Positions 15,498-23,404 of a stretch of DNA of 33,149 bases are shown in pieces. The translations under genes were made by a program, and so were the position numbers. This DNA comes from Treponema sp. GTDB lineage: Bacteria; Spirochaetota; Spirochaetia; Treponematales; Breznakiellaceae. The notes beneath the pieces are model-generated. The model had not been told where the DNA came from and ran no database searches. It worked only from the letters and a program-made list of their open reading frames with translations. Each line of letters begins with the position of its first letter. Position 1 is the first letter of the stretch. The stretch spans positions 1 through 33,149 of the forward strand of contig JAISCR010000093.1 in the NCBI GenBank assembly GCA_031265435.1, given 5' to 3'.

Positions 15498-16672
15498 TTA
15501 TAGTTTTTATTCCCATGATCATCGCCTATTCTCCCGAAGGTTATTATTTGCAATGCGAAACGCTCTAGTTTCCGCAAAACCACATTCAGTATTTTCCCGC
15601 CTTTTATCTTTTTGGCGAAATGGAACTCCCGCCCGAATTGCGGCTGGTTGGGCCGCAGGTTTTCATAGATTTCATCCGGATTCTGGATAAGGTCGTACAG
15701 TTCTTCGAAATGCTCTTCCGAAAGCTTCTGACCGGCGTTCTTATCGGAAAACCCGTGAAAAATGCGATACCCGTTTATCATTATTTTGGAATCATTTATG
15801 TTCATGGCCTTCTGCCGGGCCTCATCCAGGTTCCCTGCCAGGTAAAGAATGGGATTGTTTTCCGCGTACTCGCTTTCCCTCTTCGGCTTTTGACCTATCA
15901 TCTCGTTTCTTAAAACCTTCAGTTCGCCGGAAGTTATTTTTACCGCTTCCATGTCCGCACGGTATTTTTCCCGCGCCAGGGTAATAGCGGATTGGGGAAG
16001 ATTTTTGTATTTATTAAAGTTCGGCGCCAGGGCCTCCCGGCCCGGGTTGTACTGCCAGGTGGGGTCAATGTCCGGTAATTCCATCCCCGAGGAATCTTCA
16101 ACGGTAATCCCCTCCCGTTCCGCACCGGACTCGCTTTTTGTCGTTACATAACACTGGCAGCCCCAGCCGTTGGGCGGGTAGTAGGTATCCCAAAAGGAAT
16201 CGTCATACCGGAAAGCTTTATTGTGCAATGCAAGATGTTCCTGCCGCCGGTTGTCCCCGTATACTTTCGATTTATACAACCACACGGGCCTGCCTGCAGC
16301 CTCCTGTAATTGTTTGCGGTACTGCGCGGCGGCATACGCCGTCCTCATATTCGTGTCGTATATTACCCGCAGCCGCCAGGAGATATATTTCTTGTCGTCT
16401 TTGGTGTGCCCGCTGCCCCCGTACCACCCCGCCTGCTCCATAGCCCCCAGCATCCCTTTTTTCCAGGTGTCATACGATTCACCTGAGGCTATAGCCTTGT
16501 TTAACCGGCCGTGAATATCGTCAAGGATATTCGCCTCTACCGAATGGGCTACCGTAAAGGCGTGGGCATGTTCCCCCCATTTAAGATCGTCCCACCTTTC
16601 CGTAGGAACGTTGATTTTCTTTTCCAGAAACCTGATAGCCTCTTCCGGCCGGGGGATACGGTCAGTTTCCAT
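15485..16672 (-). CDS. Mu F-like head morphogenesis protein with C-terminal nuclease-like domain
   Basis: A 395-residue protein from ATG at 16672 (GGAGGGGG upstream), overlapping the portal stop. Residues about 100-175 carry the Mu F pattern, with R-x-x-Y-D-T-N-x-R-T, Q-E-H-x-A-L-H, and PPNGWGCQC at 166-174. The last 100 residues (about 295-395) resemble the PBECR phage nuclease domain: RIFHGFSDKNAGQKLSEEHF, then LIQNPDEIYENLR and NVVLRKLERFALQIITFGRI. The DNA encoding this end is more AT-rich than the rest of the gene. Such domains are found fused to Mu F in several phages; nuclease activity here is inferred. A tRNA-like RNA lies just beyond the stop. Confidence 0.78.
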   Translation of the reverse strand: METDRIPRPEEAIRFLEKKINVPTERWDDLKWGEHAHAFTVAHSVEANILDDIHGRLNKAIASGESYDTWKKGMLGAMEQAGWYGGSGHTKDDKKYISWRLRVIYDTNMRTAYAAAQYRKQLQEAAGRPVWLYKSKVYGDNRRQEHLALHNKAFRYDDSFWDTYYPPNGWGCQCYVTTKSESGAEREGITVEDSSGMELPDIDPTWQYNPGREALAPNFNKYKNLPQSAITLAREKYRADMEAVKITSGELKVLRNEMIGQKPKRESEYAENNPILYLAGNLDEARQKAMNINDSKIMINGYRIFHGFSDKNAGQKLSEEHFEELYDLIQNPDEIYENLRPNQPQFGREFHFAKKIKGGKILNVVLRKLERFALQIITFGRIGDDHGNKNYKKIW

Positions 16673-18269
16673 GCTTCCCCCTCCGCCGCCGGGCTCCGCC
16701 GATGCCCGCCGCCGCATACCGTACCTCGTCTATAAGACCTGCGAAACCTCCCGCATCCCGGCGCCGGTAGGCTTTCTGAAGCACGGCGGCAGCATCTTCA
16801 AAATTGTCCACCGTCCCCAGCGCGTCCACATAGGATTCCACCGCCTCATCAAGTTCCTGCTGCCCGGCCCTTGCCATCAGGCCGGAAAACTCCCCCATGA
16901 GCCGCTCATCCCTCGCCGCCGCTCTATCGGTTTTCGATGCGAATAACCCAACAGGGCTCCGGTTCCTGCGGGAATCCTGTCCGGTATACGGGGCTGCTGC
17001 CGGCCGGTTACTAAATAACCCGCCGCCGGAGGTTTCCCCGGCCGGCTCAAGTTCCTCTTCCGGGATTCCGTATTCCCGGCTGACATAGCTTTTTGTAGGC
17101 CGCCAGCCCATCTGGGGAATGAGTACGTCCCGTTTCGCCCGTTCTATCTGTAAATCTTCATCCTGGACAAACTCAAAGCGGGGCGGGGTAACGCCGCCGC
17201 CAAAATTATAAAAGGTGTACACCGCCGCCAGCCGGTTAAAGGCCGCGGAGATTCTGCGGCGGTCCGATTCCGCTAAATCTTTCCGTACCAGGTTATGGGC
17301 CTGCGCCGCCGCATAGCTCCCCTTATTCCCTATCTCCGTGGTCAGGGTCTGCCCCAGTACCGCCTTGCTTACTTCCGCATTAGCCGTGTCGATAAATTCC
17401 TTGTGGATACTCGATGCAGCCCCCTTGTTCGCCAGGCTCTCTATCGTTACTTCCGACCCCTCCGGGAGAATGGCCACCGAGTCGGCTACCAGAGCCTCCA
17501 GGGCATCCAATAAATCCGCCTTATACTTGTCGTCTACATTATTCGGGTATTTCCCGAATAAAAACGCTCCTCCGTATTTCTCCACAAAGACAGCCCACCA
17601 CTGCCACCCTTTCTTTTTGAAGGTCAGCGGCCAGTAGCATTTTGAAAAAACCTTGGAACCGTAGGGGTTCACGTAACTGGCCCAATGCTGCACCAGCAGA
17701 AACCGGTTCTCCGGCGGTTCTTCCTGGCCGCCGCTCCCCGTCCGTAATACCAGACGATTCTCCGGGGTAAACTCAAACCACTCCGCCGGCTTGCCCACGA
17801 TATTCCCGATACCCCATTTCCCTTCATGGGCTTCCCAGATAATCTCAAGCGGGGAATACCCGTAGGCTACGGCGTCCATCATTTCCTCAATAATCCGGGG
17901 AACATCAAGATTTTTTAATTCGCTTTCAAAGGACCCTGCCGCTTCTTTTTCTTGTGCGCCCTCTGCGCCGGCTTCCACAAACCATTCCGCGCCGGCGGCG
18001 GTGGAACAGCGGACGCTCCACACCGCTTCAAGATGGCTGTCGGCAAGGAGTTCCCGCAGTGCGGGGATTCCCTTCCCCATTCGGGACAGGAGGGGATCGG
18101 TATCGGGCAGAGTCCTCATCAGGGACACAAAGGCATTCAAGCGGCGGCGGGTCGCAAAATGGTTTTCACCGGAGATGGCAGCATCGGGACTTTCGGAAAG
18201 GCTCTTGCTGCCGGAATCAGGGCGCCTGTCGGGAGCCCATTTCCGGGAACGTGCGTTTTTCTTAGACAT
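16662..18269 (-). CDS. Portal protein (DUF935, Mu gp29-like)
   Basis: A 535-residue protein from ATG at 18269 (GGAGGGG 8 bases upstream; a TTG two codons earlier is also in frame). It has the Mu portal pattern: residues about 130-200 include FESELKNLDVPRIIEEMMDA, VAYGYSPLEIIW and the conserved QHWASYVNPYG region, followed by FVEKYGGAFLFGKYP and DLAESDRRRISAAFN. The dodecameric portal is the DNA entry channel and terminase dock. The tail region (about 430-535) is variable and Arg-rich. Confidence 0.9.
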   Translation of the reverse strand: MSKKNARSRKWAPDRRPDSGSKSLSESPDAAISGENHFATRRRLNAFVSLMRTLPDTDPLLSRMGKGIPALRELLADSHLEAVWSVRCSTAAGAEWFVEAGAEGAQEKEAAGSFESELKNLDVPRIIEEMMDAVAYGYSPLEIIWEAHEGKWGIGNIVGKPAEWFEFTPENRLVLRTGSGGQEEPPENRFLLVQHWASYVNPYGSKVFSKCYWPLTFKKKGWQWWAVFVEKYGGAFLFGKYPNNVDDKYKADLLDALEALVADSVAILPEGSEVTIESLANKGAASSIHKEFIDTANAEVSKAVLGQTLTTEIGNKGSYAAAQAHNLVRKDLAESDRRRISAAFNRLAAVYTFYNFGGGVTPPRFEFVQDEDLQIERAKRDVLIPQMGWRPTKSYVSREYGIPEEELEPAGETSGGGLFSNRPAAAPYTGQDSRRNRSPVGLFASKTDRAAARDERLMGEFSGLMARAGQQELDEAVESYVDALGTVDNFEDAAAVLQKAYRRRDAGGFAGLIDEVRYAAAGIGGARRRRGKHGN

Positions 18270-18271
18270 GA

Positions 18272-19804
18272 TCAATACCCCTCCAAAAGCCGTACCGATT
18301 CCCAGGGCCGCCGGGACTGGGGAAGCCCCGCCTTCCGCTTCCGCGCATACTCCAACAATTTCCGTACCACCCCTTCCAGCGCATCCGGGCCGTCCTTGTA
18401 TTCCCCGTCCGGGAACTGTAAAAGCTGGTCTATCAACTCTTTCTGATCCGCCTCACCTTTCAAAAACCGGATCACCCCGTTCTCAATCGGGGCGGATAAA
18501 GTCCCTTCAATCCGGGTGTCCTTATGAATGGTGTTGGTTTCCGCCCGGTGGGGAATAGGGTAGCCTTCCCATTCGGCCTTGGCGTTCAGGACTTCCCCCA
18601 GCAGGGCCTGGCCCCCGTTGTCTTCAAAAAACATATATTGCGGTTTCCAGTCGTTATAGATTTTGTACATCCCGTCCACCATGCGCTGGACGCTCTCTTT
18701 CCGTATCCGGGCCGCAAGAATATAAATAATTCCTTCATGGGTTATCCCCCCGCAGACCGTCGCCTTGTAACAATGCTTCTCCTCATGTTTCACGCTGGGG
18801 TCCGTCCAGGAGAAAATATAATGAAAATGCACACCCGTTATTTCTTCAGGGGCATAACGCTTAATAGACTCCTCTTTGAATATCCGCTCGTCCAGGGCAA
18901 TCGGAACCAAAAGGAATTCCTGGCCGTATGCCAGGTTCCCGATGGTCCGCTTTAACCGCGTAAGCCGGGATGCGGGAAACGCCGCTTCCCAGGCCGGCTT
19001 GCCGCGGACTTCAGAGGGAAACTTGTAGGTCTTAACCGGCTTTAGTTCATCGGTCCCTTTTTCCAGGGTACTGGCCACACACTGGGTGTTAAGCGGGGTG
19101 GCCACAATCACCGCAGAATAGTTTTCCGCCAGGGCGGGGATTAAGTCCTGCATAATCCAGTCGATGGACGCTTTAACAAACTTCCGGCTCTTTGCCCGCT
19201 GGCGGCTTTGGATGTCGTCAAGCCTGACGTAATCCGGGCGGCTGGGACCGTGGACAAACCCCCGCGGGTCCTGCCCCATCGACACCGCCAGAACCCCCAC
19301 CGTCTTCCCTCCGCTCCCCGGAACGTTCACCGTGAAATTGTCCAGCGCCGGCCGCTTACCGGGGGGGATAAACACACCGAAGTCATTTTTAAGCCGCTGA
19401 TTATACATGAGTTCCGCAAGAATGCGGCCCGTGAACCTCCCCGATTTCTCCTCGTTGTAACTTGAAAAAATCATGAAGTTCCGCCTGCCGTAGGCAATCT
19501 CATGGATGGGGTCAAGCAGGGTAAAATACGTTGATTTCCCGCTTCCCCGGAACGCCATAAGCAGTACCGGCTCTTTTTCAATAGCCCGTATCTTTTCCCA
19601 TTCCCTGTGGAACTTTGCAAACTCAGACGGCACATAATCGGGAAAATAGGTCCGGGCAAACTCCAGGACGTTATTCCCGCAGTTCTTTTTCCGCTCCTCC
19701 TTCGCTTTGGCTGAATTGTCAGGGAACACCGGCCGGGCGAGTATCTCCTCCCGCAGTTCGTTCCATGCCTTTTCAAGCTCCCGGACCGTCTTGATGTCCC
19801 TCAT
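18272..19804 (-). CDS. Terminase large subunit (Mu gp28-like)
   Basis: A 510-residue packaging motor with an N-terminal ATPase and a C-terminal nuclease. Walker A is AFRGSGKST at about 84-92. A DYVRLDDIQS segment with Asp196-Asp197 forms the Walker B, and VIVATPLN (about 233-240) is the coupling motif. The RNase H-fold nuclease acids are seen in FSWTDPS (Asp335), FFEDNG (Glu394/Asp395) and DGPDALEG (Asp471/Asp474). It follows the small subunit with ATG overlap and precedes the portal, as in Mu, which packages by headful from inserted DNA. Confidence 0.92.
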   Translation of the reverse strand: MRDIKTVRELEKAWNELREEILARPVFPDNSAKAKEERKKNCGNNVLEFARTYFPDYVPSEFAKFHREWEKIRAIEKEPVLLMAFRGSGKSTYFTLLDPIHEIAYGRRNFMIFSSYNEEKSGRFTGRILAELMYNQRLKNDFGVFIPPGKRPALDNFTVNVPGSGGKTVGVLAVSMGQDPRGFVHGPSRPDYVRLDDIQSRQRAKSRKFVKASIDWIMQDLIPALAENYSAVIVATPLNTQCVASTLEKGTDELKPVKTYKFPSEVRGKPAWEAAFPASRLTRLKRTIGNLAYGQEFLLVPIALDERIFKEESIKRYAPEEITGVHFHYIFSWTDPSVKHEEKHCYKATVCGGITHEGIIYILAARIRKESVQRMVDGMYKIYNDWKPQYMFFEDNGGQALLGEVLNAKAEWEGYPIPHRAETNTIHKDTRIEGTLSAPIENGVIRFLKGEADQKELIDQLLQFPDGEYKDGPDALEGVVRKLLEYARKRKAGLPQSRRPWESVRLLEGY

Positions 19805-20283
19805 GCCAATAACCCTTTACCGGTGCTGGACTTTACCAGTTCCTGATAGATGTTATCCCAATAGGGTTCCATGTTTGTTTTCAACTCCGGCTGGTTTTCC
19901 GCAAGCCACTGGTTCGCTGCTTTGATGAGGTCAAGGATAGCGCCCGGATAATTGCTCAGTTTGTTAAGTTTATCCAGCACGCTTACATGCTTGACAATCG
20001 AATCGGCGTTTTTAGGGTCGAGCAGCATTTCGGGGTTTTTCTTGAAATTCAAAATCAGGATTTTGAGGCCTTCGGAATAAATTGAAAGAAGTTCGCGGGA
20101 CGACAGATTATACGCCCTTCTCAGCGCCTCCCAGTCCGTTGTTTCCCCCTGCGCCGCTGCATCGGCCTTCCAGCGGTACACCGTACCGTCGTTCACGCCC
20201 AGTTCCGCTGCAATCTGAGGGCAGGTCATGGACTGCCGCACGTAGAGGTTTTCCGCTTGTTCCCGCTTGCCGTCTTTTGCCAT
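19801..20283 (-). CDS. Terminase small subunit (DUF1804, Mu gp27-like)
   Basis: A 160-residue protein with an N-terminal helix-turn-helix (TCPQIAAELGVNDGTVYRWK, about 20-39) and a helical remainder, matching DUF1804, the small terminase of Mu-like phages. It recognises the packaging site and stimulates the large subunit. It starts 2 bases after the previous stop (TAATATGG) with only a weak ribosome site, so coupling is likely. It overlaps the large subunit start. Confidence 0.85.
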   Translation of the reverse strand: MAKDGKREQAENLYVRQSMTCPQIAAELGVNDGTVYRWKADAAAQGETTDWEALRRAYNLSSRELLSIYSEGLKILILNFKKNPEMLLDPKNADSIVKHVSVLDKLNKLSNYPGAILDLIKAANQWLAENQPELKTNMEPYWDNIYQELVKSSTGKGLLA

Positions 20284-20284
20284 A

Positions 20285-20680
20285 TTACTTTTGCTTCAAC
20301 GTTTCCCGCAGTTCTTTCATGTCCTGCCGTACATCATGGAACCCGCCGGAAACCATGTTCTCCAGCTTGTCCAGCATCTTGAAAATCTGTTCCTGCGATA
20401 TTTCAAGTTTCCCGATGCGCTCGCTATGGGCCCCGATAAGACCGTACAGTTCCTTGTACCGCCCATCCCCCCGCGCCCGGTCTTCCTCCGCCCGTTTGCG
20501 CATAATGTCAAGCAGTTCGTCTGACCGCCTTATCGCCGCGGTTAATTCTTCCTTGGTCGCCTGTACCTCGTTGTCTTTGGCAACCCGTTCCACCTTGCCC
20601 TTGATAACCCCAAAGGCGATACAAATACCGCCCAGGGTAACTGCAATGGAAATAAGGGAAAAAAGTATCTGAGTGCTCAT
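20285..20680 (-). CDS. Membrane-anchored coiled-coil protein (Mu gp25/DUF2730-like)
   Basis: A 131-residue protein with one N-terminal transmembrane helix (about 5-27) and a long charged coiled coil (29-131), including LTAAIRRSDELLDIMRKRAE. It occupies the place of the small DUF2730-type proteins of Mu-like phages between spanins and terminase. The exact function is not known. It may be an accessory lysis or membrane anchoring factor. The start overlaps the end of the Rz1-like gene. Confidence 0.6.
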   Translation of the reverse strand: MSTQILFSLISIAVTLGGICIAFGVIKGKVERVAKDNEVQATKEELTAAIRRSDELLDIMRKRAEEDRARGDGRYKELYGLIGAHSERIGKLEISQEQIFKMLDKLENMVSGGFHDVRQDMKELRETLKQK

Positions 20681-20967
20681 GTATCCTCCCGGTAAAATTC
20701 AATGACTATTTCCAGCCGTTCCAGGTATTCCCTCATGGCGATAATGTTACGCTCCAGGGCGCGGTAGTTATCGTAGGACAGCCACAGCCCCCCGTCTTTA
20801 TCTTCAAAAGCCACCGGTTCGGTAACCGGCGCCGGCGGGAGGGGCGGGTCAAGCCTAATGACTTCCGCCGTTACCGGACTTGCGGTCCTGCACCCCGCCA
20901 AAAAGATTGTTAGAGCGATGCAGCAGATCGCCGTCAGCCGTCCCGGCCAGTTCCTTCCGTTCCTCAT
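20677..20967 (-). CDS. Rz1-like outer-membrane spanin lipoprotein
   Basis: A 96-residue protein with a lipoprotein signal (LTAICCIALTIFLAGC, lipobox L-A-G-C at Cys26), a proline-rich stretch (DPPLPPAPVTEP) and a short helical end. It overlaps the Rz-like gene by 113 bases in another frame, the classic Rz/Rz1 layout. The mature lipoprotein sits in the outer membrane and pairs with Rz to fuse membranes at lysis. This implies a diderm host. The length is somewhat more than lambda Rz1 but in the range of other spanins. Confidence 0.75.
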   Translation of the reverse strand: MRNGRNWPGRLTAICCIALTIFLAGCRTASPVTAEVIRLDPPLPPAPVTEPVAFEDKDGGLWLSYDNYRALERNIIAMREYLERLEIVIEFYREDT

Positions 20968-21166
20968 GCGCCTTTACCTCCGCTTCCGCCTGTTTCCCCA
21001 GGACAGCTTGTACCCGCACGACTGTTTCTCTCGTCTGCCGTACCGTCTCAAGTGCAGCCTGGGCTTCCGCCGTCGCTTGTTTTATCAGCTTCGACTGCCT
21101 GATTACGAGTGCTGCCAGGATGCCGCACAGCAACAGTAAGATGAGCACGATATATAGGGTTATCAT
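20855..21166 (-). CDS. Rz-like inner-membrane spanin
   Basis: A 103-residue protein from ATG at 21166, inside the previous stop codon (ATGA). It has a single N-terminal transmembrane helix (about 3-22) followed by a long coiled coil with LIKQATAEAQAALETVRQTR and HEERKELAGTADGDLLHRS, the standard i-spanin architecture. The Rz1-like gene begins inside it in another frame. A longer frame upstream (to 21445) is only a shadow of the holin-like gene. Confidence 0.78.
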   Translation of the reverse strand: MITLYIVLILLLLCGILAALVIRQSKLIKQATAEAQAALETVRQTRETVVRVQAVLGKQAEAEVKAHEERKELAGTADGDLLHRSNNLFGGVQDRKSGNGGSH

Positions 21167-21429
21167 CCGCCTGCCCCGCTTTTCGTATCCGGCTTTGCGG
21201 GTATGAAAATACCGATAAGCAACCGGATAGCAAGTACCAGCACGAATAACTGGCCAAAGCCTAAGCCGCTTAACCGTTCGGTAAGGAACGGCACGTCGAT
21301 AAGTGCAAGAAAGGGATCGAGGATAAACCCCAGAATAACCGCGCCCAGAAACGCCGATACCACCGTCCAGGCAAACCCCAGAAGTGCCCCGGTAATAACG
21401 CTGATGAGGATAGCTATTATCGCTTTCAT
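21163..21429 (-). CDS. Holin-like membrane protein
   Basis: An 88-residue protein with a long hydrophobic N-terminal region (about 3-37, one or two helices) and a second near the end (57-77), then a charged tail KPDTKSGAGG. Size, topology and position directly ahead of the spanins support a holin, which would permeabilise the inner membrane for the endolysin. Holins share little sequence, so the call rests on topology. Starts at an ATGA overlap with the previous small membrane gene. Confidence 0.6.
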   Translation of the reverse strand: MKAIIAILISVITGALLGFAWTVVSAFLGAVILGFILDPFLALIDVPFLTERLSGLGFGQLFVLVLAIRLLIGIFIPAKPDTKSGAGG

Positions 21430-21680
21430 TTCCCCCCTCCATCAAAATAAACCAAATCAGGCCGGTCCTTCCGTATATTCCCCAGGGGGCCGAAAATGTT
21501 ACCCATCACCATCGACAGATCGACCGGCGCGAAAACAAGCACCACAAAGGCGGCGGTCTTTATCGCCGCGTCAATGTCCAGCGCCGGGGAGACCGTAGCC
21601 TTCAGTACCAGCGCTCCGACCGCAATAACCGCACCCAGGATTTTCGCACCCAATGAAAGCGGCTTTCCCTTCAATTCCAT
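21426..21680 (-). CDS. Small membrane protein, first gene of the late operon
   Basis: An 84-residue protein with CCGGAGG upstream of ATG. Two hydrophobic segments (about 9-27 and 38-60) and a soluble tail (IRKDRPDLVYFDGG) suggest a holin or antiholin partner to the next gene. It is the first gene after the candidate late promoter and operator at 21754-21808. Function by context only. Confidence 0.6.
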   Translation of the reverse strand: MELKGKPLSLGAKILGAVIAVGALVLKATVSPALDIDAAIKTAAFVVLVFAPVDLSMVMGNIFGPLGNIRKDRPDLVYFDGGGK

Positions 21681-21753
21681 GATACCTCCGGTAAAAAAGC
21701 GGGGAAGAAGTAAAGAAGCGGATAACCTTCTCCCCCGCCGTGCTACCGCAAGG

Positions 21754-21808
21754 ATAAAACAGGAAAAGTGAAATAATCACTATGAATTATTTCACAAAAT
21801 TATTTCAC
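21754..21808 (-). promoter_or_regulatory. Candidate late promoter with three-half-site operator
   Basis: Three copies of a 10-base half site: GTGAAATAAT at 21768-21777, and ATTATTTCAC at 21786-21795 and 21799-21808. The first pair forms a perfect dyad with an 8-base spacer, and the second and third are direct repeats 13 bases apart. On the minus strand a TTTTAT -10-like box (21759-21754) lies about one turn downstream, with a poor -35 (TAGTGA at 21782-21777) at 17 bases. That fits an activator-dependent promoter for the lysis/head/tail operon. The Mor-like protein at 23391-23885 is the obvious candidate activator. Confidence 0.55.
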
Positions 21809-21858
21809 TTTTTGAGGTGATTAAAATGGATGGTGAGGTATTCGTTAAAAGATTGCCG

Positions 21859-22260
21859 TCAAATCAGCTTTGGTTTTTCCCATTCGTGGATCGGTTTGAC
21901 CGGAATCCCAAGCTCACCGGCCAGCCGGGCTTCAATGCGCGCCCCTCTGGATTCTTTCCAGCCGGGAAGCAGAGCAACGCCGTCGCATTTCAGCATAAGG
22001 TTAATTGCCTGTCTCATGGCCTGGTTCCAGTCCGTAGCAGCCGGAATACAGGCCGCCGGATTAACCGGACAAAACCCGGCTTCATAAAGTCCATTCTCCG
22101 CATTCAGGAATTTGACCCGGTACTGGTCATCGCCGGTAATCGGGCCGCAAATATATAACCTTATCTGTTCATAATACCGGCATTCCGGGCCGGCGTTCCT
22201 TTTAAGAAAACCTTTCAGGCAATAATCCGGGCCGTCATGTTTACAGGACATACATTTCAT
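21859..22260 (-). CDS. DUF4406/deoxyribosyltransferase-like protein with Cys-rich N-terminus
   Basis: A 133-residue protein from ATG at 22260 (AGAGGAAAG upstream; an ATGA-coupled start at 22287 is possible). The N-terminus has four cysteines (3, 6, 14, 27) that could bind zinc. The rest fits DUF4406 of the nucleoside deoxyribosyltransferase-like fold: LYICGPITGDD (35-45), the active-site-like CDGVALLPGWKESRGARIEA, and GELGIPVKPIHEW. In phages such proteins may act on nucleosides or sense them; activity here is inferred. It is the last gene before the late promoter region. Confidence 0.72.
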   Translation of the reverse strand: MKCMSCKHDGPDYCLKGFLKRNAGPECRYYEQIRLYICGPITGDDQYRVKFLNAENGLYEAGFCPVNPAACIPAATDWNQAMRQAINLMLKCDGVALLPGWKESRGARIEARLAGELGIPVKPIHEWEKPKLI

Positions 22261-22283
22261 AGTTCTTTCCTCTCTTTTTTCGT

Positions 22284-22982
22284 TCATGCCTCTAAAAGCC
22301 GGGCGCCGGCATGGCCGCTAATCCCCTGTTGAATTTCCACGCCGGCCCCCGCCTCATGGCCGTAATGCCAGTCCGCGTATTCATAGTTCTTTACCGATCC
22401 CCGGCTAATCCCGGATATAGACTCTAAATCGGGATACCGGTTTTTCATATACAGTTCTACCGCCATCTTTTCTTCTTCCGGACACGAAAGCGCTTGTAAT
22501 TTTTCTGTTACAACCGAAACCCAGCCCCTGGAAAATACATCCCCGCGTATTGTTTTGTTACGCCGGGATCGGACCCGGTAGAGAGACTTGATATACTCCG
22601 CCCTTGCCCGGCGCAGCTTCCTGAACAGCACAGTCGCAATGTATGACGCTACTTCCGGCCGGTATTCAACCCCGATAAATTGATATACGTTCCGATACAC
22701 AAGATCTTTGCCCAGTTTCCGTCTGCTAAGGACTTGGCACCCAAACGCTTCAGCGATTGACACTGCCAGATGTATTTCATACTGGGGCGGCTTGTCCCCA
22801 CTGGACCGCAGAGATTCGCCTTCATTCACATCCAGGGTGGGAATATCGCTTTTAATAAGTCCGTAGTCTTCCATCAGCTTTTGAGCCATTTCCAGGGCCG
22901 ATGCCGCCTCATTCGCATTCGGCGATTTTGACAGGGCAAACAATTTTTTAATCCTGTCTTTGATTTTGTCAATGTCTTTCAT
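22284..22982 (-). CDS. DUF2786 domain protein
   Basis: A 232-residue protein from ATG at 22982 (AGAGG upstream), overlapping the end of the small gene before it by 14 bases. The N-terminal 40 residues (KDRIKKLFALSKSPNANEAA, then ALEMAQKLMEDYGL) are a clear DUF2786, common in Mu-like phages between transposition and structural genes. The remainder resembles the companion domain with YQFIGVEYRPEVASYIATVL and SRGWVSVVTEKL. Function unknown. Confidence 0.8.
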   Translation of the reverse strand: MKDIDKIKDRIKKLFALSKSPNANEAASALEMAQKLMEDYGLIKSDIPTLDVNEGESLRSSGDKPPQYEIHLAVSIAEAFGCQVLSRRKLGKDLVYRNVYQFIGVEYRPEVASYIATVLFRKLRRARAEYIKSLYRVRSRRNKTIRGDVFSRGWVSVVTEKLQALSCPEEEKMAVELYMKNRYPDLESISGISRGSVKNYEYADWHYGHEAGAGVEIQQGISGHAGARLLEA

Positions 22983-23130
22983 TGTCTTTGCCTCTTTCGC
23001 ATTCTTCATTAACCGCATCAACAATAACCCGCGCCTGCTCCGCCGCTCCCTGTGCGCATACGTTGTCGTAACGGCAATAGATACTTATTGCCGCCAGTAA
23101 TACCTTTAGGTTATAAATCAATTTTCTCAT
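22969..23130 (-). CDS. Small protein of unknown function (53 residues)
   Basis: ATG at 23130 after AAGGGGA, ending TGA at 22969. The sequence has a hydrophobic, basic N-terminus (MRKLIYNLKVLLAAISIYC) resembling a weak signal or membrane anchor, then an acidic/polar part with EQARVIVDAVNEECERGKDN. It overlaps both neighbours (20 bases before, 14 after), which is typical of this gene-dense early region. No family recognised. Confidence 0.55.
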   Translation of the reverse strand: MRKLIYNLKVLLAAISIYCRYDNVCAQGAAEQARVIVDAVNEECERGKDNERH

Positions 23131-23404
23131 TCCCCTTCCCCGTTTTTGGTTCCATGATTTCTACAATTTGTTTTGGGCTGCGGCCCAGCATGGCAAAATG
23201 TTGAATCCTTCCATAAGCAGCCATTTCTTTCGCTTTGCGGGAAAGACCGTCAAGTATCGCAAATATATCCCCGTAGGTTTTAACTTTTTCTTTTCCCATG
23301 ACCTCGGCGAAGGCTTTCTTCTTGGCCTCACGGGTACGCCTGGCCATGTCTGCGGCCATCTTCTTTTCGAGGTCGCGAATAAACTTTGTTTCACGCCTGG
23401 TCAT
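23111..23404 (-). CDS. Small basic helical protein, early operon
   Basis: A 97-residue protein from ATG at 23404 (AAGGAA upstream), overlapping the Mor-like gene end. The content is charged and helical: RRETKFIRDLEKKMAADMAR, KKKAFAEVMGKEKVKTYGDI, SPKQIVEIMEPKTGKGNEK. A longer frame from 23461 lies inside the Mor-like gene. I do not recognise it. The SPKQIVEIM segment may be part of a helix-turn-helix, so a small regulator is possible. Confidence 0.55.
   Translation of the reverse strand: MTRRETKFIRDLEKKMAADMARRTREAKKKAFAEVMGKEKVKTYGDIFAILDGLSRKAKEMAAYGRIQHFAMLGRSPKQIVEIMEPKTGKGNEKIDL

Noticed and set aside
21817..22158. Plus-strand open frame with GAGGTGATT start beside the operator
   Set aside because: Almost all of it lies opposite the DUF4406-like gene and its content is Pro/Arg/Phe shadow-like. 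The start site alone is not enough.
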